In this document: positions 1-9,270 of the stretch, in pieces | Numbering within the stretch: the first letter of the stretch is position 1 | Layout of the letters: each line of letters begins with the position of its first letter | NCBI GenBank assembly: GCA_031397815.1 | Contig: JANNMJ010000016.1 | Coordinates: forward strand, 1-14,590 | Origin: JANNMJ01 sp031397815 | GTDB taxonomy: Bacteria > Bacteroidota > Bacteroidia > Cytophagales > Hymenobacteraceae | Reading direction: 5' to 3' | DNA length: 14,590 nucleotides | Program-made: the position numbers and the translations under genes | Notes under the pieces: model-generated | Seen by the model: only the letters and a program-made list of their open reading frames with translations | The model's database searches: none | What the model was told of the DNA's origin: nothing

Positions 1-3000
1 GCAGTTGCCGCTTACGGCATAGGTCACCGTGTAAGTGCCGGTTTGCGAGGCAGCCAAGTTGATTCCCCCCGTCTGCCCGTTCAGGCTTAGGCCCGAAGGC
101 GTAGCGCTGAACGTGCCACCCGTTGAGCCAGTAACCGTCGGCACCGGGTTCGAGCCGCTGCCGCAGAACGTGGAAGTCGCGTAAGCAAAAGCCGCTGAAG
201 CTTGCGGCGTGACCGTCACCGTCGTCGTGGCGGAAGTAGCCGAGCAGCCCGCCGCGTTCGTCGCCGTCACGCTGAACGTGCCGCTCTGTGTGACGGTGAT
301 GCTCGCCGTCGTCGCGCCGTTGCTCCAGACGTAGCTCGTCCCACCGCTCGCCGTCAACACGACGGAGCCGCCTTGGCAGAACGAGAGTGGACCGCCAGCC
401 GAAATGCTCGCCGTTGGAGCAGTATTGATGACGATGGTCGCCGTCGCCGATGCCGCCGCGCAGCCGTTGCCCGCCGCGATGGCGTTCGTTACGGTGTAGG
501 TACCGGGTTGGGAAGTCGCCAGATTGATGACGCCTGATGAGGCGTTCAGGCTCAAACCCGAAGGAGAAACGCTGAACGAACCGGCCGAAGCACCATTGCT
601 GAAGGTCGGCGTAAGCGTGCCGCTAGTGCCGGCGCAGTTTCCGCCGTTACCGCCCGTGCCGGAGTAGCTGAACGAAGCGGACGGCGCGGTGGTAATCGTC
701 ACCGTTTGGGTGGCCGAGGCTGGGCAGTTGCCGCTTACGGAGTAGGTCACCGTGTAAGTACCGACAGCAGAACTCGCGAGGTCAATTTCCCCCGTCTGCC
801 CGTTCAGACTCAAGCCCAAAGGCGTGGCGCTGAACGTGCCGCCCGTTGAGCCAGTGATCGTCGGTACTGGGTTCGAGCCGCTGCCGCAGAAGGTCGAAGT
901 CGCGTAAGCGAATGCCGCCGAGGCTTGCGGCGTGACCGTCACCGTCGTCGTGGCGGAAGTGGCCGAGCAGCCCGCAGCGTTCGTCGCCGTCACGCTGAAC
1001 GTGCCGCTTTGCGTGACCGTAATGTTCGCCGTGGTGGCGCCGTTGCTCCACACATAGCTCGTGCCACCGCTCGCCGTCAGAGTTACTGAACCGCTTTGGC
1101 AGAAACTCAAAGGACCACCGGCTAAGATGCTCGCCGTTGGGGCGGAGTTGATAACGACGGTGGCCGATGCCGATGCCGCCGCACAGCCGTTCCCCGCCGC
1201 AATGGCGTTCGTCACGGTGTAGCTACCGGGCAGCGAAGTCGCCAGATTGATGACGCCGGAAGTGGCATTAATCGTCAAGCCCGAAGGCGTAGAGCTGAAC
1301 GAACCCGCCGAAGCGCCATTGCTGAACGTCGGCGTAAGCGCGCCGCTCGTTCCGGCGCAGTTGCCGCCGTTGCCGCCGTTGCTGGAGTAGGCAAACCCGG
1401 CGAGCGGGGCGCCCTGAATCACTACTTGCTGCGACTCTTGCGCGCCGCAAGTCCCGGCTACCGCGTAGGTCACGGTGTAGGTGCCGGGCGTGGAAGCGGC
1501 CAAGAGGATGGTGCCGGTCTGCGCATCGAGGGTCAGGCCCGAAGGTGCCGCGCTGAACGTGCCGCCCGACGTGCCGCTGATGACTGGAGTCGGATCAACT
1601 GACCCGCTCACGCAGTAGCTCGACGCGCCGTAAGCGAATGCTGCTGAGGCTTGCGGCGTGACGGTCACCGAAATCGGCGCGGAGGTGGCCGCGCAGCCGC
1701 TAGCGTTCGTCACCGTGACGGTCACTTGCGCGCTGGTGGTTACGGTGATGGCTTGGCTCGTCGCGCCGGTGCTCCAGAGGTAGCTGCTGGCGGTGCCCGC
1801 CGTCAGGGTCACCGAGCCGCCCGCGCAGAAAGTGGTTGGGCCACTGACAGAGACGGAGGCCGTTGGGAGGGCATTAATCGTGATGGTGGCCGTCGCCGAA
1901 GCCGCAGCGCAGCCGTTGCCCGCCGCGATGGCGTTCGTCACGGTGTACGTGCCGGGCTGCGAGGTGGCGAGGTTGATGACGCCTGAGTTCGGATTGATTG
2001 TCAACCCCGTCGGCGTCGCGCTGAACGTGCCCGCCGAAGCGCCCGAGCTGAACGTCGGCACCACGGTGCCAACCGTTCCGGCGCAACGAGGAGTATTGCC
2101 GGTGGTCGGACTTGGATAAGTAAACGTCGCGAGCGGGGCGCCGGTGATGGTGACGGTTTGCGTCTGCGAAGCTGGGCAGTTGCCGCTCACCGCGTAGGTC
2201 ACCACGTATGTGCCCGGCTGCGAAGCCGCGAGATTAATCGCGCCGGTCTGCCCGTTCAGGCTCAGGCCCGAAGGCGTGGCGCTGAACGTGCCGCCGGAGG
2301 TGCCGGAAACTGTCGGCACGGGGTCGGTACCGGTTAGGCAGAAGGTGGAACCGGCGTACGCGAAGGCCGCCGAGGGCTGCGGATTGACGGTTACGGTCGT
2401 CGCTTGTGAAGTGGCTGAGCAACCCGCCGCACTCGTTACGGTCACGGAGTAAGCGCCGCTTTGCGTGACGGTGATGTTCGCCGTAGTAGCGCCGGTGCTC
2501 CAAAGGAATTGGGCATTCTGACCGCCGCTTGCCGTCAGCGTAACTGACCCGCCTGCGCAGAACGCCAGCGGACCGTTGGCGGAGATGCTGGCCGTTGGGG
2601 CAGCATTGATGACGACCGAAGCCGTCGCGCTGGTGGCCGCGCAGCCGTTAGTCGCCGCAATGGCGTTCGTCACTGAATACGTGCCCGGCTGCGACGTAGC
2701 GAGGTTGATAACCCCTGTCTGTGCGTTCAGAGTCAAACCCGAAGGCGTGGCGCTGAACGTGCCTGCCACGGCGCCGTTGGCGAGTGTCGGCGTGAGGCTG
2801 CCCGTGGCTCCGGCGCAGGTCGGGCCGGTGGTAGGGTAGCTGAAACCGGCTAGTGGCGCTGGAGTGATGCTGATGGTTTGCGTGGAAGAAGCCGGGCAGG
2901 TGCCGCCCACCGCGTAGGTCACGGTATAGGTGCCGGGCTGCGAGGCGGCTAAGTCAACCGCGCCCGTCTGCGCATTCAGGGTCAGGCCCGAAGGCGTGGC

Positions 3001-6000
3001 GCTGAACGTGCCGCCTGATGTGCCCGTGATGTTCGCCGTCGGATTCTGACCCGACCGGCAGAATGACCGCCCGCCATACGAGAAAGCCGCCAAAGCCTGC
3101 GGCGTGACCGTCACCGTCGTCGTGGCCGATGCGTCGGAGCAGCCCGCCCCGTTCGTCACCACCACCGAATAAGGCCCGCCCGTCGTGACGGTGATGCTCG
3201 CCGTCGTGGCGCCGGTGCTCCAAGCAAACGTGGCGTTCGGGCCGCCGCCGGTCGCGGTCAGAGTTACCGAGCCGCCCGCGCAGAAGCTCGTCGAGCCGCT
3301 GGCTGAGATGCCCGCGTTCGGGGTTGGGTTGACCACAAACGTCGTCGTAGCCGTCACCGCCGGGCAGCCGTTCGCTGCCGCCAGCGTGTTGGTCACGGTG
3401 TAGGTTCCGGCTTGTGAAGTCGCCAGATTGATGGCCCCGGTTTGCGGGTCAATCGTCAAACCCGAAGGCGTGGCACTGAACGTACCGAACTCGGAATCGT
3501 CGTCTTCCCCAAACGGACTCACCACAATGCTGCCACCCGCGCAAGGCGTCAAATCAGCCGAGTAGAAGAAAGCTGCGGAAGGCGCGGCGTTCAGCGTAAT
3601 CGTCTGGGTGGAGCTGGCTGGGCAGTTTCCGCCGACACTGTACGTAATCCGGTAAATGCCGGCCTGTGAATTCGAAAGGCTGATTTGACCGGTTTGCGCA
3701 TTGATCGCCAAACCAGTCGGCGAAGCCGTAAATGTGCCGCCCGAAGTGCCCGTGATGCCCGGCGTTGGGTTTGGCGTACCGCCGAGGCAATAAGTGCTGC
3801 TGCCGAAAGCGAACGTGGCCGTGGCCTGCGGATTGACAGTGACCGTGGTGGTCGCCGAAGTATTCGAGCAACCGGCCGCGTTGGTGGCCGTCACGCTGAA
3901 CGTGCCGCTTTGCGTGACCGTGATGCTCGGCGTGGTGGCGCCGGTGCTCCAGAGGTACGTGGCGCCGCCGTTGGCCGTCAGCGTCACCGAGCCGCCCGCG
4001 CAGAACGCCAGCGGACCGTCGTTGGCGATGCTGGCTTGCGGCAGAGCGTTGATGACCACCGAGGTAGTCGCGCTAGTAGCGGCGCAGCCGTTCGCGGCGG
4101 CTACCGCGTTGGTCACGCTATACGTGCCCGGTTGCGATGTAGCGAGGTCGATATCCCCCGTCTGCGCGTTCAAAGTCAGCCCGCTCGGCGTGGCGCTGAA
4201 CGTGCCCGCCGTGGCGCCGCTGCCGAGAACCGGCGCGAGGCTGCCCGTGGCTCCGGCGCACGTTGGGCCGGTCGTGGGGTAGCTGAACGAGGCAATCGGC
4301 GCGTTCGTAATCGTCACGCTGACCGAATGACTCGTGGGGCAATTACCGCCGATGGCATACGTAACGGTGTAACTCCCCGGCTGCGACGCGCTCAGGTTAA
4401 TAATCCCCGATTGCGCGCTGATGGCCAAGCCCGTCGGGGTGGCGCTGAACGTGCCGCCGGTTGCTCCGCTGATGGTTGGAGACGGATTCGTGCCGGTCAG
4501 GCAGAACCTACTCGCCCGGTAAACGAAGAGCGCCGAAGGCTGCGGATTGACGGTCACGACCGTCTCAGCCGATGTCTTGCCGCACCGCGCCGCGTTGAAT
4601 ACCGTCACCGTCACGGTGTCGGTTTGCGTGACGGTGATGCTTTGCGTGGTGGCGCCGGTGCTCCACGCGAACGTGGCGTTCGGGCCGCCGCCGGTGGCGG
4701 TCAGCGTCACGGAGCCGCCTTGGCAGAACGTCAGCGGCCCACCGGCCGAGATGCCCGCGTTCGGGGTCGGCTCAAGGAAGACGCTGACATTGGCCGTGGA
4801 AGCCGCGCACCCGTTGGCGGCGGCGATGGTGTTGGTTACGGTGTAAAGCCCCGGGCTGGAAGTGCCGAAATCAATAATCCCCGACTGCGGATTCAGGCTC
4901 AAACCCGTCGGGCTGGCGCTGAACGTCCCCGCCGAGGCGCCCTGCCCAAACAATGGCGTAAGCTGCCCGGTGCCCCCAGCGCACAGCTTCCCGCTGAGCG
5001 GATACGTGAACGTGGCGAGCGGCGCATCAGTAATCGTAATCGACTGCGTCGTCGAGGCCGGGCACGACGGCCCGCCCACCGTGTACGTCACGCGGTAGCT
5101 CCCCGACTGCGAGGCGCCGAGGTTGATGGACCCCGTCTGCGCATTCAGGCTCAAGCCCGATGGCAGCGCGGCGAACGTCCCCCCTTGCGCGCCCGTGATG
5201 GTCGGCGTCGGGTTCGTGCCCGTCAGGCAGAACGTCGAGGATGGGTAATTGAACGCGGCTGATGGCGGCGAAAGAATCGTCACCGTCGTGGCGGGCGAGG
5301 CATCGGAACAACCGGCGCTGTTCGTAATCAATACCGAATAAGAGCCGCCCGTCGTGACGGTGATGCTTGAGGTCGTGGCGCCGGTGCTCCACGCAAACCG
5401 GGCGTTCGGACCGCCGCCGGTCGCGGTCAGCGTAACCGAACCGCCCGCGCAGAAGCTCGTTGGGCCGTTGGCCGAGATGCCTGCGTTTGGCGTTGGTTCG
5501 ACCACAAACGTCGTCGTGGCCGTCACCACTGGGCAGCCGTTTGCCGCCGCCAGCGTGTTCGTCACGGTGTAGGTTCCGGCCTGCGAAGTCGCCAGATTGA
5601 TGGCCCCGGTTTGCGGGTCAATCGTCAGGCCCGTTGGCGTGGCGCTGAACGTGCCGAACTCGGAATCATCGTCTTCCGCAAACGGACTGACTACGATGCT
5701 GCCGCCCGCGCAAGGCGTCAAATCAGGTGAATAAAAAAAGTCTGCTGAAGGCGGCGAGGTGATGGAGATGCTGACCGTTGCGTTCGCCGGGCAGTTTCCG
5801 CCGACGCTGTATGTCACCCGGTAGCCCCCGGCTAGCGAGGCGCTCAGATCAATTTGCCCGGTCTGCGGATTGATGCTCAACCCGGTCGGGGCGGCGCTGA
5901 ACGTGCCGCCCGGAGTGCCCGTGATGGTGGCCGTCGGGTTCGGCGCACCGCCCGCGCAGAACGACGCGCCGCCATAGCTGAACGTCGCCGAGGCGAGCGG

Positions 6001-9000
6001 ATTGACGGTTACGCTGGTCGGCGCCGAGGTGGCCGAGCAGCCCTGCCGGTTCGTCACCGTAACGGTATACGAGCCGCCCGTGGTCACGACGATGCTCTGG
6101 CTCGTCGCGCCCGTGCTCCACAGAAACTGCGACCCCGAAAACGCCGCCACCGACAACGTCACCGACCCACCGACGCAGAACGTCGTAGGGCCGTTGGCCG
6201 AAACGTTGGCCGCCGGACGGGGCGTAATCGTCACTTCGGCAGTGTCAAAAGCGGAGCCGCAGCCGTTCGCCGGCGCCACCGAGTTAGAAATCACATAAGT
6301 GCCCGCCTGCGACGACGAGAGCGTGATGACCCCCGACTGCGGATCCACCGTCAAACCCGTCGGACTAACGCTGAACGTGCCCTTCACGGCGCCGGGCGCC
6401 AGCGCGGGGGCCAGTGTGCCGCCCGCCCCAGCGCAGAACGGCCCCGGACCGGTGTACCCAAACACCGCCGTCGGGGCGGCCCGAATGACGACCGTTTGCG
6501 ACGACGAAGACGGGCAGGTGCGGCTATTGACCGAGTACGTCACGGTGTACGTACCGAGCGCCGATATGCTTGGCGTAATCTGCCCGGTTTGCGCGTTCAG
6601 GCTGAGGCCCGTTGGGGTGGCGCTGAACGTGCCGCCCTGCGTGCCGGTGACAGTCGGCAAAGTGGAGGCGCTGGTGGTTTGGCAGAACGACGCGCTCGGA
6701 TACGTGAAGCCCGCCGTGGTCTGCGGCACCACCGTCACGGTGGTGCTTGGCGAGGTGGCCGCGCAGCCGGTGGCGTTCGTGATGGTCACGGTGTAGGAGC
6801 CGCCCGTGGTCACGACGATGCTCGGCGTCGTCGCGCCGGTGCTCCACGCAAACGTGGCGTTCGGGCCGCCGCCGGTGGCGGTCAGCGTCACGGAGCCGCC
6901 TTGGCAGAAACTGAGCGGGCCGTTGGCGGAAATCCCCGCCGTCGGGGTGGTGCCGATCGTGATGCTCGTGGTGGCCGTCACCTCTGGGCAGACGTTCCCG
7001 GCGCCAATCGTGTTCGTCACGATGTAGGTGCCGGGCTGCGAGTTCCCCAGAAAAATCGTCCCATTCTGACTATTCAGCGCCAACCCGGTACTCGGACTGG
7101 CACTGAAAAAGCCCGGCGTAGCACCCGGCGCCAACACGGCAGGCAACGTCCCCTGCCCCCCAGCGCACACCGGGCCAGTCGGCTGGTAGCTGAACGTGGC
7201 GATGGGCGCCGCCAACACGAACACGCTGCGGGTAGCCGAAGCCGGGCAAGTTCCCCCAACCGAATACGTAATCTGATACTGACCCGGCGTGGCAGTCGGC
7301 AGCGTCAGCCGCCCGGTGGTCGGGTTCACCACCAACCCCGTCGTGGGGCTGACGCTGAACGTGCCGCCGGGGCTGCCGCTAATCGTCGGCACCGGCGCCG
7401 GTAACGTGTTCTGGCAATACAGCCGCGCGCTGTAATCGAAGTCCGCCGAGGCCGACGACCCCACCGTCACCACCACCGGCCCGCTCGTAGCGGAACATTC
7501 GGAGCTAAAATCGGTGACCTGCACCGTGTACGTACCCCCGACAGTCGCGAAAAGGCTATCGTTGAACTCGCTCAGCGGCTGACCGTCGAGGAAGTAATTG
7601 TAACCGTACGCCAGTGAGATGCCCCCGGCGGGGTTGCGCGCACTGGTCCCGCCGCGCGGGAACGCCCGCAGCACCACGGTATCACCGGCGCACAGCGTGG
7701 TGCTGCCGACCGGGATCAGCGTAGCCGCCGGGACCGGACGAATGAAAGCCGACATCGGTACGCGTGGTCCTTCGCAGCCGCCCAACGACGTCGGCATCAC
7801 TACCGTCACGTAATAAATGGCGTCGGCGTTGAGCGAGGGAGTGGTGAAGGTGCTGCTGCTGGCGCCGGGAATGGGGTTCCCGCCCTGCGCCTGCGTGTAC
7901 CAGCGGAAAGAAAAGCCGCCGACCTGCGGCGGGCCGTTCGCGGTGAACGTCACCGGACCGGGTCCGCAGCGCGACTGAAAATCCGAGTCGGGCGTGAACG
8001 TCGGGTTGACGGACGCGAACGAATTCCCCCGTCCCGATTGGCACCCCCCAACGGTCACGATGACCGAGTAAAGCCCCGCATCAGCGGGCGTCGCGGCGGG
8101 GATACTGACGCTGGCGGAGCTGGCCGTGAACCCGTTCGGCCCCGTCCAGTCATAGGTCGCATTCGAAGGAAAACCCGATGTCGAGAGCGTCAGCGTGTTT
8201 CCCGCGCACACCGGCGAGTTGGAAGTGATGACCGGCGTCGGCACGTTGCAGGTCGGCGCAAAGCGCAGAACCTGACCCGACGTCGGCAGGAAAGTGCGCC
8301 CGAGGAGCGGCATCCCCACGCGGGGGTTGTTCGTGATCGAGCTGCTGGTACTGCTGGCCCAAGTGCCGGTAACGGCCGCCAAATCGTTGCTGCGCACCCC
8401 GCGCAAGCCGACTCGCACGCTATCCGGAAAGACGGCCGTTACCCCCGTCCCCCACCCCGAACCGAACGCGCCATATCGAATCTCGATGACGTTCGTGGTC
8501 TCGTAGAGCCAGACTTGCGCGTTGCCGGTCTTGGCGGGGGTGTTGTCGTTAAGCTGAAAATCGCGGGCTTGGAGCACGAAAATGCGGTTCGGCGCAGAGC
8601 CCCCTACTAGGTAGCTGTACTGCCCACCGGCGATGTCGGTGGTAAGGTTGGTGTTGGCGAACCCAATCAGGTTATCGCTCGCCCCCTTCAAAATATTGTA
8701 GTTGTCGGTGACGCGGTGCGTCCCCATCGCCACGTACCCGTTCGTCGAAAGCGTCACCTTATCGACCTGCACGCCGCCGTAATCGAACGTAAACGGCAGC
8801 GGAATCGGGGTCGAGTACCCGTCGTTCAACGACCCGCCCCCGCTGTTCGGGATAATCGGGGTGCCGCCACGCAGGGAGACGTACGACCCGAAGCTGACGC
8901 TGTAACCATAGCTCGAAACCTGCGCCTGCACCGGCGCGGCCCATCCCAAAACGCCGACCAAAGCCGCCAGCGTGGTCGTAATCCAGAGCCGAACCGCACG

Positions 9001-9033
9001 AAACGCACCGGCTTGAAGGGTAATTTTTGGCAT
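1..9033 (-). CDS. Giant secreted PKD/Ig-like repeat protein (3' end outside window)
   Basis: Probable cell-surface or secreted adhesin-like protein; no enzymatic motif was seen. The frame is open for 3011 codons from the ATG at 9033 to the window edge, with no in-frame stop found on reading it through. Residues 1-37 form a signal peptide: basic start, hydrophobic core TTTLAALVGVLGWAA, probable cut after PVQA. Residues about 38-261 are a beta-rich domain with the Bacteroidota-style motif LPFTFDYGGVQVDKVTLSTN near residue 79. Residues about 262-525 hold diverged Ig/PKD-like domains (PVCAGNTLTLS; FRWYTQ; LCAGDTVVL). From about residue 525 a three-module super-repeat runs to the edge. Each module has two Cys. 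In this phylum such proteins usually end in a type IX secretion sorting domain, which would lie beyond position 1; that is inferred. No Shine-Dalgarno precedes the ATG, as is common in the phylum. Exact function is unknown. Confidence 0.93.
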   Translation of the reverse strand, partial: MPKITLQAGAFRAVRLWITTTLAALVGVLGWAAPVQAQVSSYGYSVSFGSYVSLRGGTPIIPNSGGGSLNDGYSTPIPLPFTFDYGGVQVDKVTLSTNGYVAMGTHRVTDNYNILKGASDNLIGFANTNLTTDIAGGQYSYLVGGSAPNRIFVLQARDFQLNDNTPAKTGNAQVWLYETTNVIEIRYGAFGSGWGTGVTAVFPDSVRVGLRGVRSNDLAAVTGTWASSTSSSITNNPRVGMPLLGRTFLPTSGQVLRFAPTCNVPTPVITSNSPVCAGNTLTLSTSGFPSNATYDWTGPNGFTASSASVSIPAATPADAGLYSVIVTVGGCQSGRGNSFASVNPTFTPDSDFQSRCGPGPVTFTANGPPQVGGFSFRWYTQAQGGNPIPGASSSTFTTPSLNADAIYYVTVVMPTSLGGCEGPRVPMSAFIRPVPAATLIPVGSTTLCAGDTVVLRAFPRGGTSARNPAGGISLAYGYNYFLDGQPLSEFNDSLFATVGGTYTVQVTDFSSECSATSGPVVVTVGSSASADFDYSARLYCQNTLPAPVPTISGSPGGTFSVSPTTGLVVNPTTGRLTLPTATPGQYQITYSVGGTCPASATRSVFVLAAPIATFSYQPTGPVCAGGQGTLPAVLAPGATPGFFSASPSTGLALNSQNGTIFLGNSQPGTYIVTNTIGAGNVCPEVTATTSITIGTTPTAGISANGPLSFCQGGSVTLTATGGGPNATFAWSTGATTPSIVVTTGGSYTVTITNATGCAATSPSTTVTVVPQTTAGFTYPSASFCQTTSASTLPTVTGTQGGTFSATPTGLSLNAQTGQITPSISALGTYTVTYSVNSRTCPSSSSQTVVIRAAPTAVFGYTGPGPFCAGAGGTLAPALAPGAVKGTFSVSPTGLTVDPQSGVITLSSSQAGTYVISNSVAPANGCGSAFDTAEVTITPRPAANVSANGPTTFCVGGSVTLSVAAFSGSQFLWSTGATSQSIVVTTGGSYTVTVTNRQGCSATSAPTSVTVNPLASATFSYGGASFCAGGAPNPTATITGTPGGTFSAAPTGLSINPQTGQIDLSASLAGGYRVTYSVGGNCPANATVSISITSPPSADFFYSPDLTPCAGGSIVVSPFAEDDDSEFGTFSATPTGLTIDPQTGAINLATSQAGTYTVTNTLAAANGCPVVTATTTFVVEPTPNAGISANGPTSFCAGGSVTLTATGGGPNARFAWSTGATTSSITVTTGGSYSVLITNSAGCSDASPATTVTILSPPSAAFNYPSSTFCLTGTNPTPTITGAQGGTFAALPSGLSLNAQTGSINLGASQSGSYRVTYTVGGPSCPASTTQSITITDAPLATFTYPLSGKLCAGGTGQLTPLFGQGASAGTFSASPTGLSLNPQSGIIDFGTSSPGLYTVTNTIAAANGCAASTANVSVFLEPTPNAGISAGGPLTFCQGGSVTLTATGGGPNATFAWSTGATTQSITVTQTDTVTVTVFNAARCGKTSAETVVTVNPQPSALFVYRASRFCLTGTNPSPTISGATGGTFSATPTGLAISAQSGIINLSASQPGSYTVTYAIGGNCPTSHSVSVTITNAPIASFSYPTTGPTCAGATGSLAPVLGSGATAGTFSATPSGLTLNAQTGDIDLATSQPGTYSVTNAVAAANGCAATSATTSVVINALPQASIANDGPLAFCAGGSVTLTANGGATYLWSTGATTPSITVTQSGTFSVTATNAAGCSNTSATTTVTVNPQATATFAFGSSTYCLGGTPNPTPGITGTSGGTFTASPTGLAINAQTGQISLSNSQAGIYRITYSVGGNCPASSTQTITLNAAPSAAFFYSADLTPCAGGSIVVSPFGEDDDSEFGTFSATPSGLTIDPQTGAINLATSQAGTYTVTNTLAAANGCPAVTATTTFVVNPTPNAGISASGSTSFCAGGSVTLTATGGGPNATFAWSTGATTASITVTTGGPYSVVVTNGAGCSDASATTTVTVTPQALAAFSYGGRSFCRSGQNPTANITGTSGGTFSATPSGLTLNAQTGAVDLAASQPGTYTVTYAVGGTCPASSTQTISITPAPLAGFSYPTTGPTCAGATGSLTPTLANGAVAGTFSATPSGLTLNAQTGVINLATSQPGTYSVTNAIAATNGCAATSATASVVINAAPTASISANGPLAFCAGGSVTLTASGGQNAQFLWSTGATTANITVTQSGAYSVTVTSAAGCSATSQATTVTVNPQPSAAFAYAGSTFCLTGTDPVPTVSGTSGGTFSATPSGLSLNGQTGAINLAASQPGTYVVTYAVSGNCPASQTQTVTITGAPLATFTYPSPTTGNTPRCAGTVGTVVPTFSSGASAGTFSATPTGLTINPNSGVINLATSQPGTYTVTNAIAAGNGCAAASATATITINALPTASVSVSGPTTFCAGGSVTLTAGTASSYLWSTGATSQAITVTTSAQVTVTVTNASGCAATSAPISVTVTPQASAAFAYGASSYCVSGSVDPTPVISGTSGGTFSAAPSGLTLDAQTGTILLAASTPGTYTVTYAVAGTCGAQESQQVVIQGAPLAGFAYSSNGGNGGNCAGTSGALTPTFSNGASAGSFSSTPSGLTINATSGVINLATSLPGSYTVTNAIAAGNGCAAASASATVVINSAPTASILAGGPLSFCQSGSVTLTASGGTSYVWSNGATTANITVTQSGTFSVTATNAAGCSATSATTTVTVTPQASAAFAYATSTFCGSGSNPVPTITGSTGGTFSATPLGLSLNGQTGEIDLASSAVGTYTVTYSVSGNCPASATQTVTITTAPSASFSYSGTGGNGGNCAGTSGTLTPTFSNGASAGSFSVSPSGLSLNASSGVINLATSQPGTYTVTNAIAAGNGCAAASATATIVINTAPTASISAGGPLSFCQGGSVVLTASGGTSYVWSNGATTASITVTQSGTFSVTATNAAGCSATSATTTVTVTPQASAAFAYATSTFCGSGSNPVPTVTGSTGGTFSATPSGLSLNGQTGGINLAASQTGTYTVTYAVSGNC
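3181..3592 (-). repeat. Distal copy of a long-range duplicated block (paired with 5350-5761)
   Basis: This block spans parts of units 6 and 7 on the coding strand and matches 5350-5761 closely, at an offset of 2169 bp (three units, 723 codons). It includes the unusual B-module variant with the acidic insert PFGEDDDSEFG (residues about 1840-1850). The two copies resemble each other much more than either resembles the equivalent parts of adjacent units. By eye roughly nine bases in ten match; this was not computed. Confidence 0.8.
5350..5761 (-). repeat. Proximal copy of the long-range duplicated block (paired with 3181-3592)
   Basis: Partner of 3181-3592, in units 3 and 4. It carries the acidic insert PFAEDDDSEFG at residues about 1117-1127, in the place where other B modules have a short neutral loop. 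The insert differs from its partner mainly by Ala for Gly. No other B module in the window has this acidic loop. Confidence 0.8.
8248..8922 (-). other. N-terminal beta-rich domain of the giant protein
   Basis: This stretch encodes mature residues 38-261, between the predicted signal peptide and the first Cys-containing Ig-like domain (C262). It has no Cys and does not resemble the downstream repeats. It contains a pattern of the type IPLPFTFDYGGV...VTLSTNGY...G, followed by NLIGFANTNL, FVLQARDFQ and VWLYETTNVIEIRYG. That pattern recurs at the N-terminus of many exported Bacteroidota proteins and suggests a jelly-roll-like beta-sandwich. The fold is inferred from motif resemblance only, and a ligand cannot be named. 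Confidence 0.55.
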
Positions 9034-9221
9034 AGTGATGTAGTGAAGGGGAACCAGAAGTTTACCGACTGACAAAAGTCTGCAATTCAATTCCCCGGTC
9101 TATCACATCATTATGTGCTTTTCTGAGAGGATTTTAGAGGGATGTGGTTGGGGGTGTATTGGAGATGGTGTGAGTTGTGGGCGGGCGTTTATGGGACGCA
9201 CGTAACCCCGGCCACGCGTAA

Positions 9222-9259
9222 CCCCGGGTAGCCCACGCTTCGCTTAGGGCAACCCGGGG
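9222..9259. repeat. Imperfect 13-bp inverted repeat
   Basis: CCCCGGGTAGCCC (9222-9234) pairs with GGGCAACCCGGGG (9247-9259) with one mismatch, across a 12-nt loop. A stable stem is expected in either transcript. The sequence style matches short interspersed palindromes seen between bacterial genes; no function is assigned. Confidence 0.7.
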
Positions 9260-9270
9260 CTGCGGATAGG

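Larger units (their letters stand above)
1..7465 (-). repeat. In-frame A-B-C super-repeat array, ten full units plus part of an eleventh
   Basis: Three module types alternate in strict order. Module A (about 80 residues) runs F-Y-x-FC ... GGTFSATPTGLSLN-x-QTG ... GTYTVTY-x-VGGNCPAS. Module B (about 85) runs FSYPTTGPTCAG ... GTFSATPSGL ... GTYTVTN-x-IAAANGCA. Module C (about 72) runs SANGPLSFCAGGSVTLTA ... WSTGATT ... YSVTVTNAAGCSATS. The GG codon pair of the C-module CxGG motif falls at 6895, 6166, 5440, 4714, 3991, 3271, 2548, 1816, 1090 and 367. Spacings are therefore 720-732 bp, always a multiple of three. Each unit carries six conserved Cys, two per module, suggesting one disulfide per module (inferred). 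The array continues past the left edge inside A11. A diverged C-like motif (LCAGDT) near 7681-7692 may be an older relic of the same module. Confidence 0.93.

Noticed and set aside
3685..5262. Long plus-strand open frame (525 codons), Arg- and Ala-rich
   Set aside because: It lies in codon-aligned antisense to the repeat protein. Its composition (Arg, Ala and Gly runs, no domain) follows from the biased codons of the real gene, and the repeats make it periodic too.
5854..7404. Long plus-strand open frame (516 codons)
   Set aside because: Same antisense register as the one at 3685-5262; low-complexity Arg-rich translation without recognisable motifs.
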